From Ensifer aridi (GTDB lineage Bacteria > Pseudomonadota > Alphaproteobacteria > Rhizobiales > Rhizobiaceae), in assembly GCF_002078505.1 (NCBI RefSeq), contig NZ_LUAV01000014.1, positions 188,402-252,401 on the forward strand: a DNA stretch of 64,000 bases. Reading direction: 5' to 3'. The stretch's first letter is position 1, and the number at the start of each line of letters is the position of its first letter. The translations under genes were made by a program, and so were the position numbers. Shown one piece after another: positions 8,522-17,836 of the stretch. Below the pieces are notes generated by a model. The model was not told the DNA's origin. It saw nothing but the letters and a program-made list of their open reading frames with translations, and ran no database searches.

Positions 8522-8827
8522 ATGAACGAACTCAGCCAGGAACAGCGAACCGCCTTCGAAGCTGCGGCGTTCCGCCGGCTGGTTACGCATCTGCGCGAAC
8601 GCAGCGACGTGCAGAACATCGACCTGATGAACCTTGCCGGCTTCTGCCGCAATTGCCTGTCGAACTGGTATCGCGAGGCGGCGGAAGCCTCAGGCGTCGC
8701 GATGAGCAAGGAAGAATCCCGCGAGATCGTCTACGGCATGCCCTACGACGAATGGCGCGAACGATATCAGAAGGATGCATCCGTCGAGCAGAAGGCGGCA
8801 TTCGAGCGCAATCGGCCGAAGGCGTAG
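8522..8827 (+). CDS. DUF1244 family protein
   Basis: A 101-residue helical cytosolic protein matching the DUF1244 family: it contains DLMNLAGFCRNCLSNWYREAAE and GMPYDEWRERYQKDAS. The CRNC pair around residue 42 could bind metal, but no ligand is established. The ATG at 8522 follows AAAGAGGAGACCACCCG, a good ribosome-binding site. It is 19 bases behind the N-formylglutamate amidohydrolase gene and is probably the second gene of that operon. Function unknown. Confidence 0.85.
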   Translation: MNELSQEQRTAFEAAAFRRLVTHLRERSDVQNIDLMNLAGFCRNCLSNWYREAAEASGVAMSKEESREIVYGMPYDEWRERYQKDASVEQKAAFERNRPKA

Positions 8828-8947
8828 GTGAAAGGCGGGAAATGCGCCATTGTTGCGCAAATCGCCCTTGACCTCGGCCGCGGTTCGCGGCAGGTCACAG
8901 CACCCGGAAATTCATTCCCCAATTCATTCCCCATAAAGGAGAAGACC

Positions 8948-9214
8948 ATGTCGGATGCTCACGGCATTGCCCGCGACCAACTTCGCGCTTTCATCGAACG
9001 GATCGAACGTCTGGAAGAGGAAAAGAAGACCATCGCGGACGATATCAAGGACGTCTACGGCGAGGCGAAGTCGATGGGCTTCGACACGAAGATCCTGCGC
9101 AAGGTCATTTCCATTCGCAAGCAGGATCAGGACGAGCGCATGGAGCAGGAAGCGATCCTCGACACCTATCTGCAGGCACTCGGCATGGTCCCCGCCGCCG
9201 AGGATGCGGCCTGA
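8948..9214 (+). CDS. DUF2312 family small protein
   Basis: An 88-residue helical protein with the DUF2312/GapR-type pattern [51 protein letters not shown]. In Caulobacter the related GapR is an abundant AT-rich-DNA-binding nucleoid protein that tracks overtwisted DNA; assigning that role here is inference from family. The ATG at 8948 follows AAAGGAGAAGACC. A strong intrinsic terminator stands 22 bases after the stop, so it ends its transcript. Confidence 0.85.
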   Translation: MSDAHGIARDQLRAFIERIERLEEEKKTIADDIKDVYGEAKSMGFDTKILRKVISIRKQDQDERMEQEAILDTYLQALGMVPAAEDAA

Positions 9215-9236
9215 TCCGGCCCGATCCATATTAACG

Positions 9237-9263
9237 AAAAGCCCGCCTGACCGGCGGGCTTTT
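9237..9263 (+). terminator. Intrinsic terminator after the DUF2312 gene
   Basis: AAAAGCCCGCC and GGCGGGCTTTT form a symmetrical stem with A- and T-runs, so it can end transcription from either side, including the convergent DUF882 gene. Confidence 0.85.
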
Positions 9264-9295
9264 CTTTGCGCGGAGCGGAAGATTGGAGGCGAAAC

Positions 9296-11137
9296 TCAGT
9301 TGGTGCTGAACTTCTTCACTTCCATGAAGTTGACCGCGTTGCCACTGAAGCGTGCCGTGTCCATCGCGCCGGTGTTGCTGGTGAAGCCCGCCGCATAGAC
9401 GGTGGTCGGTGCTGCCCGGAGCGATTTGCTGACGAAGCGCGGCGCCTTGACCGGTTTCGACAGGGTAGCGACTCGGCCCGTCGTCAGCGCCCACTCGGAG
9501 ATGATCTTCTGCGTGAGCTTCGGCTCGGTGCGAAGGGAAGACCGGCTTGCCGCCTCGGCGTCCTGCTTTTTGGGGCGGGCGCCTTTCGAGGGCGCGTCGG
9601 CGCGCGTGTCGAAGGCGCTGTCGAAGATCGCCTCACGCGAGGTCGCGCTCGGCTGCGGCGCATAAGCGGCCACCTGGACCGTCGGGGGTGCAGCGGGCGT
9701 CTCATCCTCGACGGTCGGCGCCGCAAGGGCGACGCGGGTCTTGGCTTCGGCAGCGCCACGCGGTTCGGCGGCGGATGCGAGGACCGGACGCTCCGCAAAG
9801 GCAGGAGCCACGACATTGGCGTCGGCGACGGCGGCGAGCGCCTCTTCGCCGGCCGGGCGCATGCCCGGCACCGGCACGAAGCCGAGTTCCGGAGCTTGGC
9901 CCTCCACGGACGCGACGAGCGTCTCGTTGGCGACGATGGCATTCATGTCACGCCGGTCGAGCATCTGCGGAACCGGCACCTTTAGCGCGTCGAGGTCGGC
10001 ATATTCCGGGGACGTTTCCGGCGTTTGCGGCATGGCGGCTGCAAGCGCTTGCTGGGCGCTGTTCTTTTCCGGCGCGACGAGCGCGACCGCTACGCCGCCA
10101 TCAGCCGGAGCGTCCTTGAAGGCGGGACGCACCGCCGGTACCGGCGCGTTGATGTCCTGCTGTTCTTGCTGAGGTGCGGCGGTGGAACCGGCGACGCCCG
10201 GAAGCGCTTCCTGGTTTGCCGGTGCCGACGCGGTCTGGACCTTGCCCGGGGCTTCCTCGTCGCCGCCTTCGCCCGGGCCGGCGGCGATTGCCGTCGGTTC
10301 TTCGTCCTCGTCGCCGCCCCCGAAGAGCATCGCAAAGAGATTGCGGCGCTTGCCATCTACGTCGCCCGGGCCCTTTGCGCCGCCGCCGGCGACCTGGATC
10401 GCCGACGCGCCGACGCGGCGCTTGTAGTCGGCGACTGCCTGCTCGTAGCCGGGCAGCGGCCTGCCGTCTGACGGGATATGCATGGTCTTGCCGTCGGGGA
10501 AGAGCCGTGCAAGTTCGTTACGCGTCATGCGCGGCCAGGCACGCACCCCGCCGACATCCATGTGCACGAAGGGGGAACCCGAAGTCGGATAATAGCCGAC
10601 GCCGCCGACCTGGAATTTCATGCCGATCTCGCGCAGCGTCTTGAGCCTTACGTCCGGTATGTAGAAGTCCATCGCCTTGCCTAGCATATGCTGGCTCTTC
10701 TTCGCGACGCCCTTCGAGCGCGACCTCAGCATGCCGTTCGTGGCGGGCGAGCGATAGGCCGAAACGACGTGGATATAGTCGCGCGAACCGCTCTTCTGAT
10801 AGACCTCCCAGACGAGATCGAGCAGGCGCGGGTCCATCTTGGTCGGCTCGTTTCGCCGCCAATCACGCAGGAAACGGTTGATCTGCTGCAGCCCCTTAGA
10901 ATCGTAGCGGCCGTTGCGCTTGAAAGTGATCTGCGCCTTTTCCTTGGTATGAATGAAATAGAGCTTCAGCGTACGGGTCTGGCCCGCGGCCTCTACCGGA
11001 GGAGCCATGCCAGGTGTGACGAGGGAGCAAGCCAGGGCGATGGAGGCAAGAACCTGCGGCGCCTTGCGGGCGACCGCCGAGCAGAGTCTGCGCGCTAAGG
11101 AACCAATTGGTTCCTCCAAACCGAACAAATTTGGCAT
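9296..11137 (-). CDS. DUF882 (YcbK-like, peptidase M15 fold) cell-wall protein
   Basis: A 613-residue exported protein. Residues 1-50 hold a signal sequence after a basic start (VLASIALACSLVTPGMAPPVEA); residues about 55-215 form the DUF882/M15_2 domain with SAYRSPATNGML, the metal-ligand segment SQHMLGKAMDFYIPDV and FVHMDVGGVRAWPR. These carry the H, D and H expected of LAS-type zinc peptidases acting on peptidoglycan peptides. The remaining 400 residues are alanine/proline-rich, likely disordered, with repeated PVPxxRP-like pieces. Activity is inferred; YcbK-type relatives have not all been shown to be enzymes. The gene is monocistronic, with a palindrome upstream at 11194. Confidence 0.85.
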   Translation of the reverse strand: MPNLFGLEEPIGSLARRLCSAVARKAPQVLASIALACSLVTPGMAPPVEAAGQTRTLKLYFIHTKEKAQITFKRNGRYDSKGLQQINRFLRDWRRNEPTKMDPRLLDLVWEVYQKSGSRDYIHVVSAYRSPATNGMLRSRSKGVAKKSQHMLGKAMDFYIPDVRLKTLREIGMKFQVGGVGYYPTSGSPFVHMDVGGVRAWPRMTRNELARLFPDGKTMHIPSDGRPLPGYEQAVADYKRRVGASAIQVAGGGAKGPGDVDGKRRNLFAMLFGGGDEDEEPTAIAAGPGEGGDEEAPGKVQTASAPANQEALPGVAGSTAAPQQEQQDINAPVPAVRPAFKDAPADGGVAVALVAPEKNSAQQALAAAMPQTPETSPEYADLDALKVPVPQMLDRRDMNAIVANETLVASVEGQAPELGFVPVPGMRPAGEEALAAVADANVVAPAFAERPVLASAAEPRGAAEAKTRVALAAPTVEDETPAAPPTVQVAAYAPQPSATSREAIFDSAFDTRADAPSKGARPKKQDAEAASRSSLRTEPKLTQKIISEWALTTGRVATLSKPVKAPRFVSKSLRAAPTTVYAAGFTSNTGAMDTARFSGNAVNFMEVKKFSTN

Positions 11138-11193
11138 TCAATCCCCGTCCGACGGACAACCGTGCTTTGCTGTCTCAGATGACTGTCAAATAA

Positions 11194-11228
11194 GGTGACA
11201 GCATGGCAAATATGCCACAGTGGTCACC
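11194..11228. promoter_or_regulatory. Nested palindrome upstream of the DUF882 gene
   Basis: GGTGAC and GTCACC flank an inner TGGCAAATATGCCA, giving two concentric dyads about 60-90 bases before the DUF882 start. It could be an operator; no regulator is identified. Confidence 0.4.
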
Positions 11229-11326
11229 GCCCCTTATAATATAGTGAACAGTTTGCTAACAAGGTCTAAACGGCGGTGACCGAATTGCACGGCAAATGAG
11301 CTGTGAATGCGTCGATTCTATGAGCT

Positions 11327-12871
11327 TTATGCGGCATCGCGCAGCGGATTGTCGGGGTCTATGCCGTAATCCTTGAGCTTGCGATAGAGCGTCGAGCGGC
11401 CGATACCGAGCTTGCGCGCCACCTGGCTCATCTGTCCGCGATAGAATTTCAGGGCAAAACGAATCAGTTCCTCCTCGACCTCTGCGAGTTTCCTTACGTC
11501 GCCGCCTTCACTGAGGCTGGCGATGGCGTTCTCCGGCCTCGTGTCCGAAGCCGGTTCACGCGGCACGGTTTTTTCCTGCGCGCCGGTTTCGACCCTCGGC
11601 GCCACAGCTCGGTCCGCGGCTGCTAGACGGCGCTCCGGCCCCGCCTCGCCCCAGGAGAAGCCGCTGCGGTCGGCAACGACGTAACCCGGTATTTGGGTGG
11701 CGATCTGCGGGAAGTCCCTGACCGTGAGCTCGTTGCCCTCGGCAAGAACGACGGCGCGGAAGATCGCGTTTTCGAGCTGGCGGATGTTGCCCGGCCAGTC
11801 ATAGGCCGTCAGCAGCGCCATGGCTCCGCTCGATAACGTCAGCGGCTGATTGAGCCTCTGCTCGGCGGCGAAACGCTCCACGAAAGCGCGCACCAGCACC
11901 GGAATATCTTCCTTGCGCCGGCGCAGCGCCGGAATCGTGATCGGGAAGACGTTGAGGCGGTAGTAGAGGTCTTCGCGGAAGCGCCCCTCGCGCACCTCGT
12001 TGATGAGATCCTTGTTGGTGGCCGAGATCAGCCGCACGTTCACCTTCTGCGGCTGACGCGCACCGATGGTCTCGATCTCGCCCTGCTGGACGGCGCGCAG
12101 GAGCTTGACTTGGACTTCGAGCGGAAGGTCACCGATCTCGTCGAGGAAAAGCGTGCCGCCGTCGGCATCGACGAACTTGCCGCTGTGCCTTTCGGTCGCC
12201 CCGGTGAAAGCACCCTTCTCGTGGCCGAAGAGAATGCTTTCGACGAGGTTCTGTGGAATGGCGCCGCAATTGACGGTGACGAAAGGTTTGTTTGTCCGCT
12301 CGCTCGCCGACTGGATCGCCCGCGCCACCATTTCCTTGCCGACCCCCGACTCGCCTTCGAGCACGACCGGGATGTTCGACTGGGCGGCACGGCGGGCGAG
12401 ATCGATGACGCGGATCATTGCCGGGCTCGCCGAGACGATGTCGTCGAAGCCGACGGCGCCGCCGCGCGGCCGCCGCGCCGTTTTGACCCTGCCGTCGCGG
12501 CTCGCCATCTTCAGGGCGTTGCCGATCGCAATCGACAGCCGCTCCGGCGAAACCGGCTTGACGAGAAAATCGAAGGCCCCTGCCTGCATCGCCTGGACGA
12601 CCGTCTCGATGCCGCCCTGCCCCGTCTGGACGATGACGGGGATATCGATGCCGCGCTCGGCGAGCGCTTCGAGAAAGCCGTGACCGTTCATTTCAGGCAT
12701 GAGAAGATCGAGCAGGATCACGTTGATGATGCCGCCCTTGCGCTCCAGGAGTTCGAGCCCGCTACGCCCATTGTCGGCGAGATGTGCGACATGGCCGAGC
12801 CGTTCGATCATGTTCGTCAGCAGCCGACGCTGCACCGGATCATCGTCGATGACAAGAATATGGGATGTCAC
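11327..12871 (-). CDS. Sigma-54-dependent response regulator (NtrC family)
   Basis: A 514-residue three-domain activator. Residues 3-120 are a receiver with acidic pocket D9-D11 and phosphoacceptor D55 (VILLDLLMPEMNG). The central AAA+ domain has Walker A GESGVGKE, the sigma-54 contact loop EKGAFTGA and DGGTLFLDEIGDLP. The end is a Fis-type helix-turn-helix (ARKLGIGRSTLYRKLKDYGI). GTG at 12871 was preferred because AGGAGG is five bases upstream; the frame stays open another 31 codons. No histidine kinase is adjacent, so its partner is elsewhere. The target genes are not evident. Confidence 0.93.
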   Translation of the reverse strand: MTSHILVIDDDPVQRRLLTNMIERLGHVAHLADNGRSGLELLERKGGIINVILLDLLMPEMNGHGFLEALAERGIDIPVIVQTGQGGIETVVQAMQAGAFDFLVKPVSPERLSIAIGNALKMASRDGRVKTARRPRGGAVGFDDIVSASPAMIRVIDLARRAAQSNIPVVLEGESGVGKEMVARAIQSASERTNKPFVTVNCGAIPQNLVESILFGHEKGAFTGATERHSGKFVDADGGTLFLDEIGDLPLEVQVKLLRAVQQGEIETIGARQPQKVNVRLISATNKDLINEVREGRFREDLYYRLNVFPITIPALRRRKEDIPVLVRAFVERFAAEQRLNQPLTLSSGAMALLTAYDWPGNIRQLENAIFRAVVLAEGNELTVRDFPQIATQIPGYVVADRSGFSWGEAGPERRLAAADRAVAPRVETGAQEKTVPREPASDTRPENAIASLSEGGDVRKLAEVEEELIRFALKFYRGQMSQVARKLGIGRSTLYRKLKDYGIDPDNPLRDAA

Positions 12872-13070
12872 GAAAGCCTCCTGCTCAGGACATGGCGGTA
12901 CTCTTTGGCCAGCTTCATGTGCCAAATCATGCCAGCATTCGTGCCACAAAGGCCTGAACATCATGTTTTGAGAAATGCTTGCATTTTATCCATTGCGGGC
13001 GATAGCAATGGACTTCATGCGGTTGCCCACCTTCAGGGCTCAGGCCCATTCAAAACGAGAGAAAACGACG

Positions 13071-14936
13071 ATGAACTTCGCTTCGCCCCGTCTCGCCTCC
13101 GGCCAGTCCATCCTGCGTGCCACGGCCGAACAGGCCGCAGACCCAACAGCCGATCTCGGCGACCTGCCATCCTGGCGGCTCGAGGATCTCTATCTTTCGC
13201 CCAGCTCCGAGGCGTTCCGCTCCGATATAGCGAGAGCGGAAGCGGATGCGATCGCTTTCGAGAACAAATGGAAGGGTAAGCTCGCGGACGCCGCCCGAAA
13301 GACCGGCAGCGGGGGCATCGGCGCGGCGGTGAAGGAATTCGAGGCGCTCGAAGATCTGATGGGCCGTATCGCCTCCTTCGCCGGCCTCACCTATTTCTCC
13401 GACACGTCCAATCCGGCGAACGGCAAGCTTTACGGCGATACGCAGTCGAAGCTGACCGACATATCGGCGCATCTCCTGTTCTTCTCGCTGGAACTCAACC
13501 GCATCGACGACGAGGTGATCGACGCGGCCCTTGCGGCCGACAGCCTCGCCGCCCATTACAAGCCTTGGATTCTCGATCTGCGCAAGGACAAGCCCTACCA
13601 GCTCGACGACAAGCTGGAACAGCTCTTCCTCGAAAAGTCGATGACCGGCGCGAGCGCCTTCAACCGGCTGTTCGACGAGACGGTCGCGTCGCTCACCTTC
13701 ACGGTCGACGGCAAGGCGCTGCCGCTCGAAGTAACACTCAACCTTCTGCAGGATCCCTCCGTGGAAGTGCGCAAGAAGGCGGCTCTTGCGCTCGCGGAAA
13801 CCTTCAAGGCGAACATACGCACCTTCACGCTCGTCACCAACACACTCGCCAAGGACAAGGAAATCTCCGACCGCTGGCGCGGCTTCGAGGACATCGCAGA
13901 CAGTCGCCACCTCGCCAACCGCGTCGAGAGGGAAGTGGTCGATGCGCTTGCGGCAGCAGTGAAGGCAGCCTATCCGCGCCTTTCGCATCGCTATTATGCG
14001 ATGAAAGCCAAATGGCTCGGCATGGATCAGATGGATTTCTGGGACCGTAACGCGCCGCTCCCGGAAACGCCGAACGCGCTCATTCCCTGGAACGAAGCCA
14101 AGGACACGGTGCTGTCCGCCTATCACGCCTTCGCCCCGGAAATGGCGGCGATCGCACGGCGCTTCTTCGACAATAGCTGGATCGACGCGCCGGTCCGTAC
14201 CGGCAAGGCGCCCGGCGCCTTCGCTCATCCGACGGTTCCGTCCGTGCATCCTTACGTACTCGTCAACTACATGGGCAAGCCCCGCGACGTGATGACGCTC
14301 GCCCACGAGCTCGGGCATGGCGTCCACCAGGTGCTCGCGGGCGCGCAGGGCGCGCTGATGGCCTCGACGCCGCTGACGCTCGCGGAAACCGCCTCCGTCT
14401 TCGGCGAGATGCTGACCTTCCGCGCCCTTCTCGATCAAACCAAGGACAAGCGCGAGCGCAAGGCCATGCTCGCCCAGAAGGTCGAGGACATGATCAACAC
14501 GGTCGTGCGCCAGATCGCCTTCTATGAATTCGAGCGCAAGGTGCATACGGCCCGCAAGGAGGGCGAGCTGACGGCCGAGGATCTGGGGCAGATGTGGCTC
14601 TCGGTCCAGAGCGAAAGCTTGGGGCCGGCAATCCGGCTTTCGGAGGGCTACGAGACCTACTGGGCCTATATCCCGCACTTCATCCATTCGCCCTTCTATG
14701 TCTACGCCTATGCCTTCGGCGATTGCCTGGTGAACTCGCTCTACGCCGTTTACCGGAATGCCGAGAGCGGCTTTCAGGAGAAGTATTTCGACATGCTGAA
14801 GGCCGGCGGCACCAAGCATCATTCCGAGCTGCTGGCGCCCTTCGGGCTCGACGCCACCGATCCGTCGTTCTGGGCACAGGGCCTGTCGATGATTGAAGGG
14901 CTGATCGACGAACTGGAGGCGCTTGATAAGGCATAA
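13071..14936 (+). CDS. pepF: Oligoendopeptidase F, M3 family
   Basis: A 621-residue M3B metallopeptidase that cleaves medium-length peptides in the cytosol. The zinc motif HELGH is at residues 412-416 (VMTLAHELGHGVHQ), with the downstream glutamate in LAETASVFGEML. The region NYMGKPRDVMTLAHE and the C-terminal YIPHFIHSPFYVYAYAFGDC are typical of bacterial PepF. The ATG at 13071 follows GAGAGAAAACGACG; the frame is open from 12975, but the added residues do not look like family sequence. Next, pabB starts 52 bases downstream in the same direction. Confidence 0.94.
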   Translation: MNFASPRLASGQSILRATAEQAADPTADLGDLPSWRLEDLYLSPSSEAFRSDIARAEADAIAFENKWKGKLADAARKTGSGGIGAAVKEFEALEDLMGRIASFAGLTYFSDTSNPANGKLYGDTQSKLTDISAHLLFFSLELNRIDDEVIDAALAADSLAAHYKPWILDLRKDKPYQLDDKLEQLFLEKSMTGASAFNRLFDETVASLTFTVDGKALPLEVTLNLLQDPSVEVRKKAALALAETFKANIRTFTLVTNTLAKDKEISDRWRGFEDIADSRHLANRVEREVVDALAAAVKAAYPRLSHRYYAMKAKWLGMDQMDFWDRNAPLPETPNALIPWNEAKDTVLSAYHAFAPEMAAIARRFFDNSWIDAPVRTGKAPGAFAHPTVPSVHPYVLVNYMGKPRDVMTLAHELGHGVHQVLAGAQGALMASTPLTLAETASVFGEMLTFRALLDQTKDKRERKAMLAQKVEDMINTVVRQIAFYEFERKVHTARKEGELTAEDLGQMWLSVQSESLGPAIRLSEGYETYWAYIPHFIHSPFYVYAYAFGDCLVNSLYAVYRNAESGFQEKYFDMLKAGGTKHHSELLAPFGLDATDPSFWAQGLSMIEGLIDELEALDKA

Positions 14937-14988
14937 GCGCCGGCGAGCGACCCGGCGGCATACGAATGAACGACAGCGATCGGCCTCG

Positions 14989-16146
14989 ATGATCGAACAC
15001 GCGCCCTATGTCCTCTTCCGGGACGACAGCGAGAACCGCACCACGGTCTTCGCCGAACCTTCGCGCATCGTCACGGCACGAACGAAGGCGGAATTCGACC
15101 ACGGCCTCAAGGAGGTCGAAGCGGCCCACCGCGGTGGCAAGTGGATCGCGGGGTACATGGCCTACGAAGCTGGTCATCTCTTCGAGGAAAAGCTTGCGCC
15201 CTTTGCGGAGGAGAATCGGGAAACGCCGCTGATGTCCTTCGGCATCTTCGATGCGCCGGCGGAAGAGCATCCGCTCGCCACGCCGCGGCGACGGTTGGAA
15301 AACGAGCCCTTCCTCTCGGAGCCTCGCGCCGGCTGGGATTTTTCCGTTTATCGAAAGCGTTTCGACAAGCTGCACCAGCACCTGCGCCAGGGCGATTGCT
15401 ACCAAGCGAACCTGACGATGCCAGTCCACGCTCGCTGGTCCGGCGATCCGCTCGCCGCCTTCTGGTCGCTGATCGAGCGCCAGCCGGTGAAATACGGCGC
15501 ACTCGTGGCGCTCGATGGACCGATCCTGCTGTCGCGCTCACCGGAGCTCTTCTTCCGTGTCGATACCGACGGCTGGATCGAGACCCATCCGATGAAAGGC
15601 ACAGCGCCCCGCGGCGCGACGGCCGAAGAGGACGCGGCGATCATCGCCGCGATGCGCAGCGACGAGAAGACGCAGGCCGAGAACCGCATGATCGTCGACC
15701 TGCTGCGCAACGACATCTCGCGCGTCACCGAAGTCGGTACGCTCGATGTGCCGAAGCTCTTCGACGTCGAAACCTACCCGACGGTCCACCAGATGGTGAG
15801 CCATGTGAGGGCGAAGCTCCTGCCGGACACACGGATAGCCGAGATCTTCGCCGCGCTCTTTCCCTGCGGCTCCGTCACCGGTGCGCCGAAGATGCGGGCG
15901 ATGGAGATCCTGCACGAGTTGGAGTCCGGCCCGCGCGACGCCTATTGCGGCGCGATCGGCTTCATCGCCCCGAACGGCGTGATGCGCTTCAACGTCGCGA
16001 TCCGAACCATTTCCCTCTTCCCCGACGGCCGGGCCGTCTTCAATGTCGGCGGCGGCATCGTCTTCGATTCCAAGGCCGAGGCCGAATACGACGAGTGCCT
16101 CCTGAAGGCCCGCTTCGCCGTCGGCGATGCCGAGATCGCCCGATGA
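14989..16146 (+). CDS. pabB: Aminodeoxychorismate synthase component I
   Basis: A 385-residue chorismate-binding enzyme, converting chorismate and ammonia to 4-amino-4-deoxychorismate for folate synthesis. The C-terminal chorismate-binding half has ETHPMKGTAPRG, ENRMIVDLLRNDISRV, CGSVTGAPKMRAMEIL and GIVFDSKAEAEYDEC. The KGTAPRG segment (lysine rather than the threonine/alanine of anthranilate synthase) favours PabB. The ATG at 14989 is used although no strong ribosome-binding site precedes it. It overlaps the next gene by four bases (ATGA), indicating a pabB-pabC operon. The PabA glutaminase subunit is not in the window. Confidence 0.92.
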   Translation: MIEHAPYVLFRDDSENRTTVFAEPSRIVTARTKAEFDHGLKEVEAAHRGGKWIAGYMAYEAGHLFEEKLAPFAEENRETPLMSFGIFDAPAEEHPLATPRRRLENEPFLSEPRAGWDFSVYRKRFDKLHQHLRQGDCYQANLTMPVHARWSGDPLAAFWSLIERQPVKYGALVALDGPILLSRSPELFFRVDTDGWIETHPMKGTAPRGATAEEDAAIIAAMRSDEKTQAENRMIVDLLRNDISRVTEVGTLDVPKLFDVETYPTVHQMVSHVRAKLLPDTRIAEIFAALFPCGSVTGAPKMRAMEILHELESGPRDAYCGAIGFIAPNGVMRFNVAIRTISLFPDGRAVFNVGGGIVFDSKAEAEYDECLLKARFAVGDAEIAR

Positions 16147-16769
16147 GCGATTTTTCCCTGATCGAGACCTTGCGGTATGAGCCGGAGCATGGCTTCACCC
16201 GGCTGAAGCTGCATCTGGCGCGGCTGAAGCGTTCCGCCAGGCGTCTCGGCTTTGTCGGTGCCGCCGCGGCGGAAGCGGAGTTGAACCGCGCCGTTGCCGA
16301 AGCGCCAACACCGCTGCGCGTCCGCCTCACGCTCGGCCGCGAAGGTGCCATAGCAGTGACGACGGCGACCTTTGCGCCGCTTTCCGGCGACGCCCTGTGG
16401 CGCCTACGGATCGCTTCCACACGGCTCGATTCCCGCGACAGGCTACTCCGGATGAAAACGACCCGGCGCGGCGTCTACGACGCGGCGCGCGACGAGTTTC
16501 CGCCGGCGGACGCCGACGAGGTGATCCTGCTTAATGAGAAAGGGGAAGTCTGCGAAGGCACGATAACCTCGATCTTCCTCGACGACGGCAGCGGAACGCT
16601 GAAAACTCCGCCAATCTCCTGCGGCCTGCTCGAGGGGGTACTGCGCACAGAGCTCATCTGCCAGCGGCAAGCACGGGTCCAACGGCTGTCGGCCACCGAT
16701 CTCAAGGGCGGGCGCCTTTACGTCGGCAATTCCTTAAGAGGTCTGATCCGGGCTGAACTCGCGGTCTGA
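16143..16769 (+). CDS. pabC: Class IV aminotransferase family, likely aminodeoxychorismate lyase
   Basis: A 208-residue fold-type IV PLP enzyme, shorter than the usual 270. It keeps the PLP lysine in LRMKTTRRGVYDAARDE, the glutamate of ILLNEKGEVCEGTITSIF and the C-terminal TPPISCGLLEGVLR and LYVGNSLRGL. From its coupling to pabB it most likely releases pyruvate from aminodeoxychorismate to give 4-aminobenzoate. The family also includes branched-chain and D-amino-acid aminotransferases, so the symbol rests on context. Its last 36 bases overlap the convergent GGDEF gene. Confidence 0.83.
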   Translation: MSDFSLIETLRYEPEHGFTRLKLHLARLKRSARRLGFVGAAAAEAELNRAVAEAPTPLRVRLTLGREGAIAVTTATFAPLSGDALWRLRIASTRLDSRDRLLRMKTTRRGVYDAARDEFPPADADEVILLNEKGEVCEGTITSIFLDDGSGTLKTPPISCGLLEGVLRTELICQRQARVQRLSATDLKGGRLYVGNSLRGLIRAELAV

Positions 16770-17684
16770 TCCGGGCAGTGTATAACGCTTCACACGGTCG
16801 CGCCCATCGCGCTTGGCGAGATAGAGCGCTTCGTCTGCGCGCAAATAGATATCGCTGACGGTGTCGCCCTCGCGGTACTCCGCAAGCCCCACCGAGCAGG
16901 TGTAGTAAAACTCCGGGATGTTAGAAAGCGGCCTTGCGGTGCGCACCTTGTCGAGCAGGCGATCGAGGATGAGATTCGCTTCGCTGACGGTCGTGTCCGG
17001 CAGGATCAGCATGAATTCCTCGCCGTCGATCCGACCGAAGCAGTCCGAACGACGGACGAACTCCTGCATCTGTCGGGCGAAATCGAGCAGCACCTCGTCG
17101 CCTCGACTGTGCCCATAGCGGTCGTTGACCGCCTTGAAATAGTCGATGTCGATGATCGCCACGCAGCCCCACATGTGCGGGTTCTCGCTGCAGTTCTGGA
17201 TGAACTCGTTGAGCCTCTCCATCGTGTAACGCCGGTTCGGTACATTGGTCAGTTGGTCCACCTGCACGGCCCGCAAGGCGAAATCGCGGTCCTGCCGCAA
17301 TTTGCGCTCCTCCGCCCGCACATTGGTTATGTCGACGGCGATGCACAGCATCCAGCCCTTCTCATCAACAGTCTCCGTCATCCACAACCAGCGGCCGTCG
17401 TGCAGGTCGGTCTCCAAAGCGCGAAACGGGACCTTGCCGCGGCGGTGGATGGTCGAGGCGATCCAGGCCTCGATATCGTCGGTCCTGAGGACTGTGCCCT
17501 TGGCTGCGCCGTAGTTGCGGCGCATGATCTCCGCCCAGGTCGGCGTCTCGTCCTCGCCGATATGATAGGCGGAACGAAATGCCGCATTGGCGTAGCGCAG
17601 CCGATCATGGGCGTCATAGAGCGCGATCAGTACGGGCGTTGTTGCCTCTAAGCCCATGAGGGTCTTGAGATGATCACCGGACAC
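16734..17684 (-). CDS. PAS-GGDEF protein with degenerate DGEEF motif
   Basis: A 316-residue soluble protein: an N-terminal PAS-like sensor (residues 15-125), a short linker helix (RAEERKLRQDRDFALRAV) and a GGDEF domain from about residue 141 (QVDQLTNVPNRR, AIIDIDYFKAVNDRYGHSRGDEVL). The active-site motif reads DGEEF at residues 220-224 instead of GG[D/E]EF, while the inhibitory I-site RRSD is intact five residues before it. It may be a weak diguanylate cyclase or a c-di-GMP-binding protein. The start is GTG at 17684; ATG at 17657 is the alternative. It converges on pabC with a 36-base overlap. Confidence 0.87.
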   Translation of the reverse strand: MSGDHLKTLMGLEATTPVLIALYDAHDRLRYANAAFRSAYHIGEDETPTWAEIMRRNYGAAKGTVLRTDDIEAWIASTIHRRGKVPFRALETDLHDGRWLWMTETVDEKGWMLCIAVDITNVRAEERKLRQDRDFALRAVQVDQLTNVPNRRYTMERLNEFIQNCSENPHMWGCVAIIDIDYFKAVNDRYGHSRGDEVLLDFARQMQEFVRRSDCFGRIDGEEFMLILPDTTVSEANLILDRLLDKVRTARPLSNIPEFYYTCSVGLAEYREGDTVSDIYLRADEALYLAKRDGRDRVKRYTLPGSDREFSPDQTS

Positions 17685-17836
17685 GATCGGTCAGCTCCAG
17701 CTCGAACAGCAATATCAATCACAACGCGAAACGGACGACGCAATAAAAGCTATGGCGTGAGACGCTTGTGACAAGCCGAATAGCATGCGAAACGGAAGAG
17801 AATGGTTAAACGGCGAAAACAGTCTGGTCATCGCGG

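Noticed and set aside
12930..12948. TGGCACG...CTGGCA on the minus strand before the sigma-54 regulator gene
   Set aside because: The -24 part is perfect, but the GG-GC spacing is 11 instead of 10 and the -12 box is altered.
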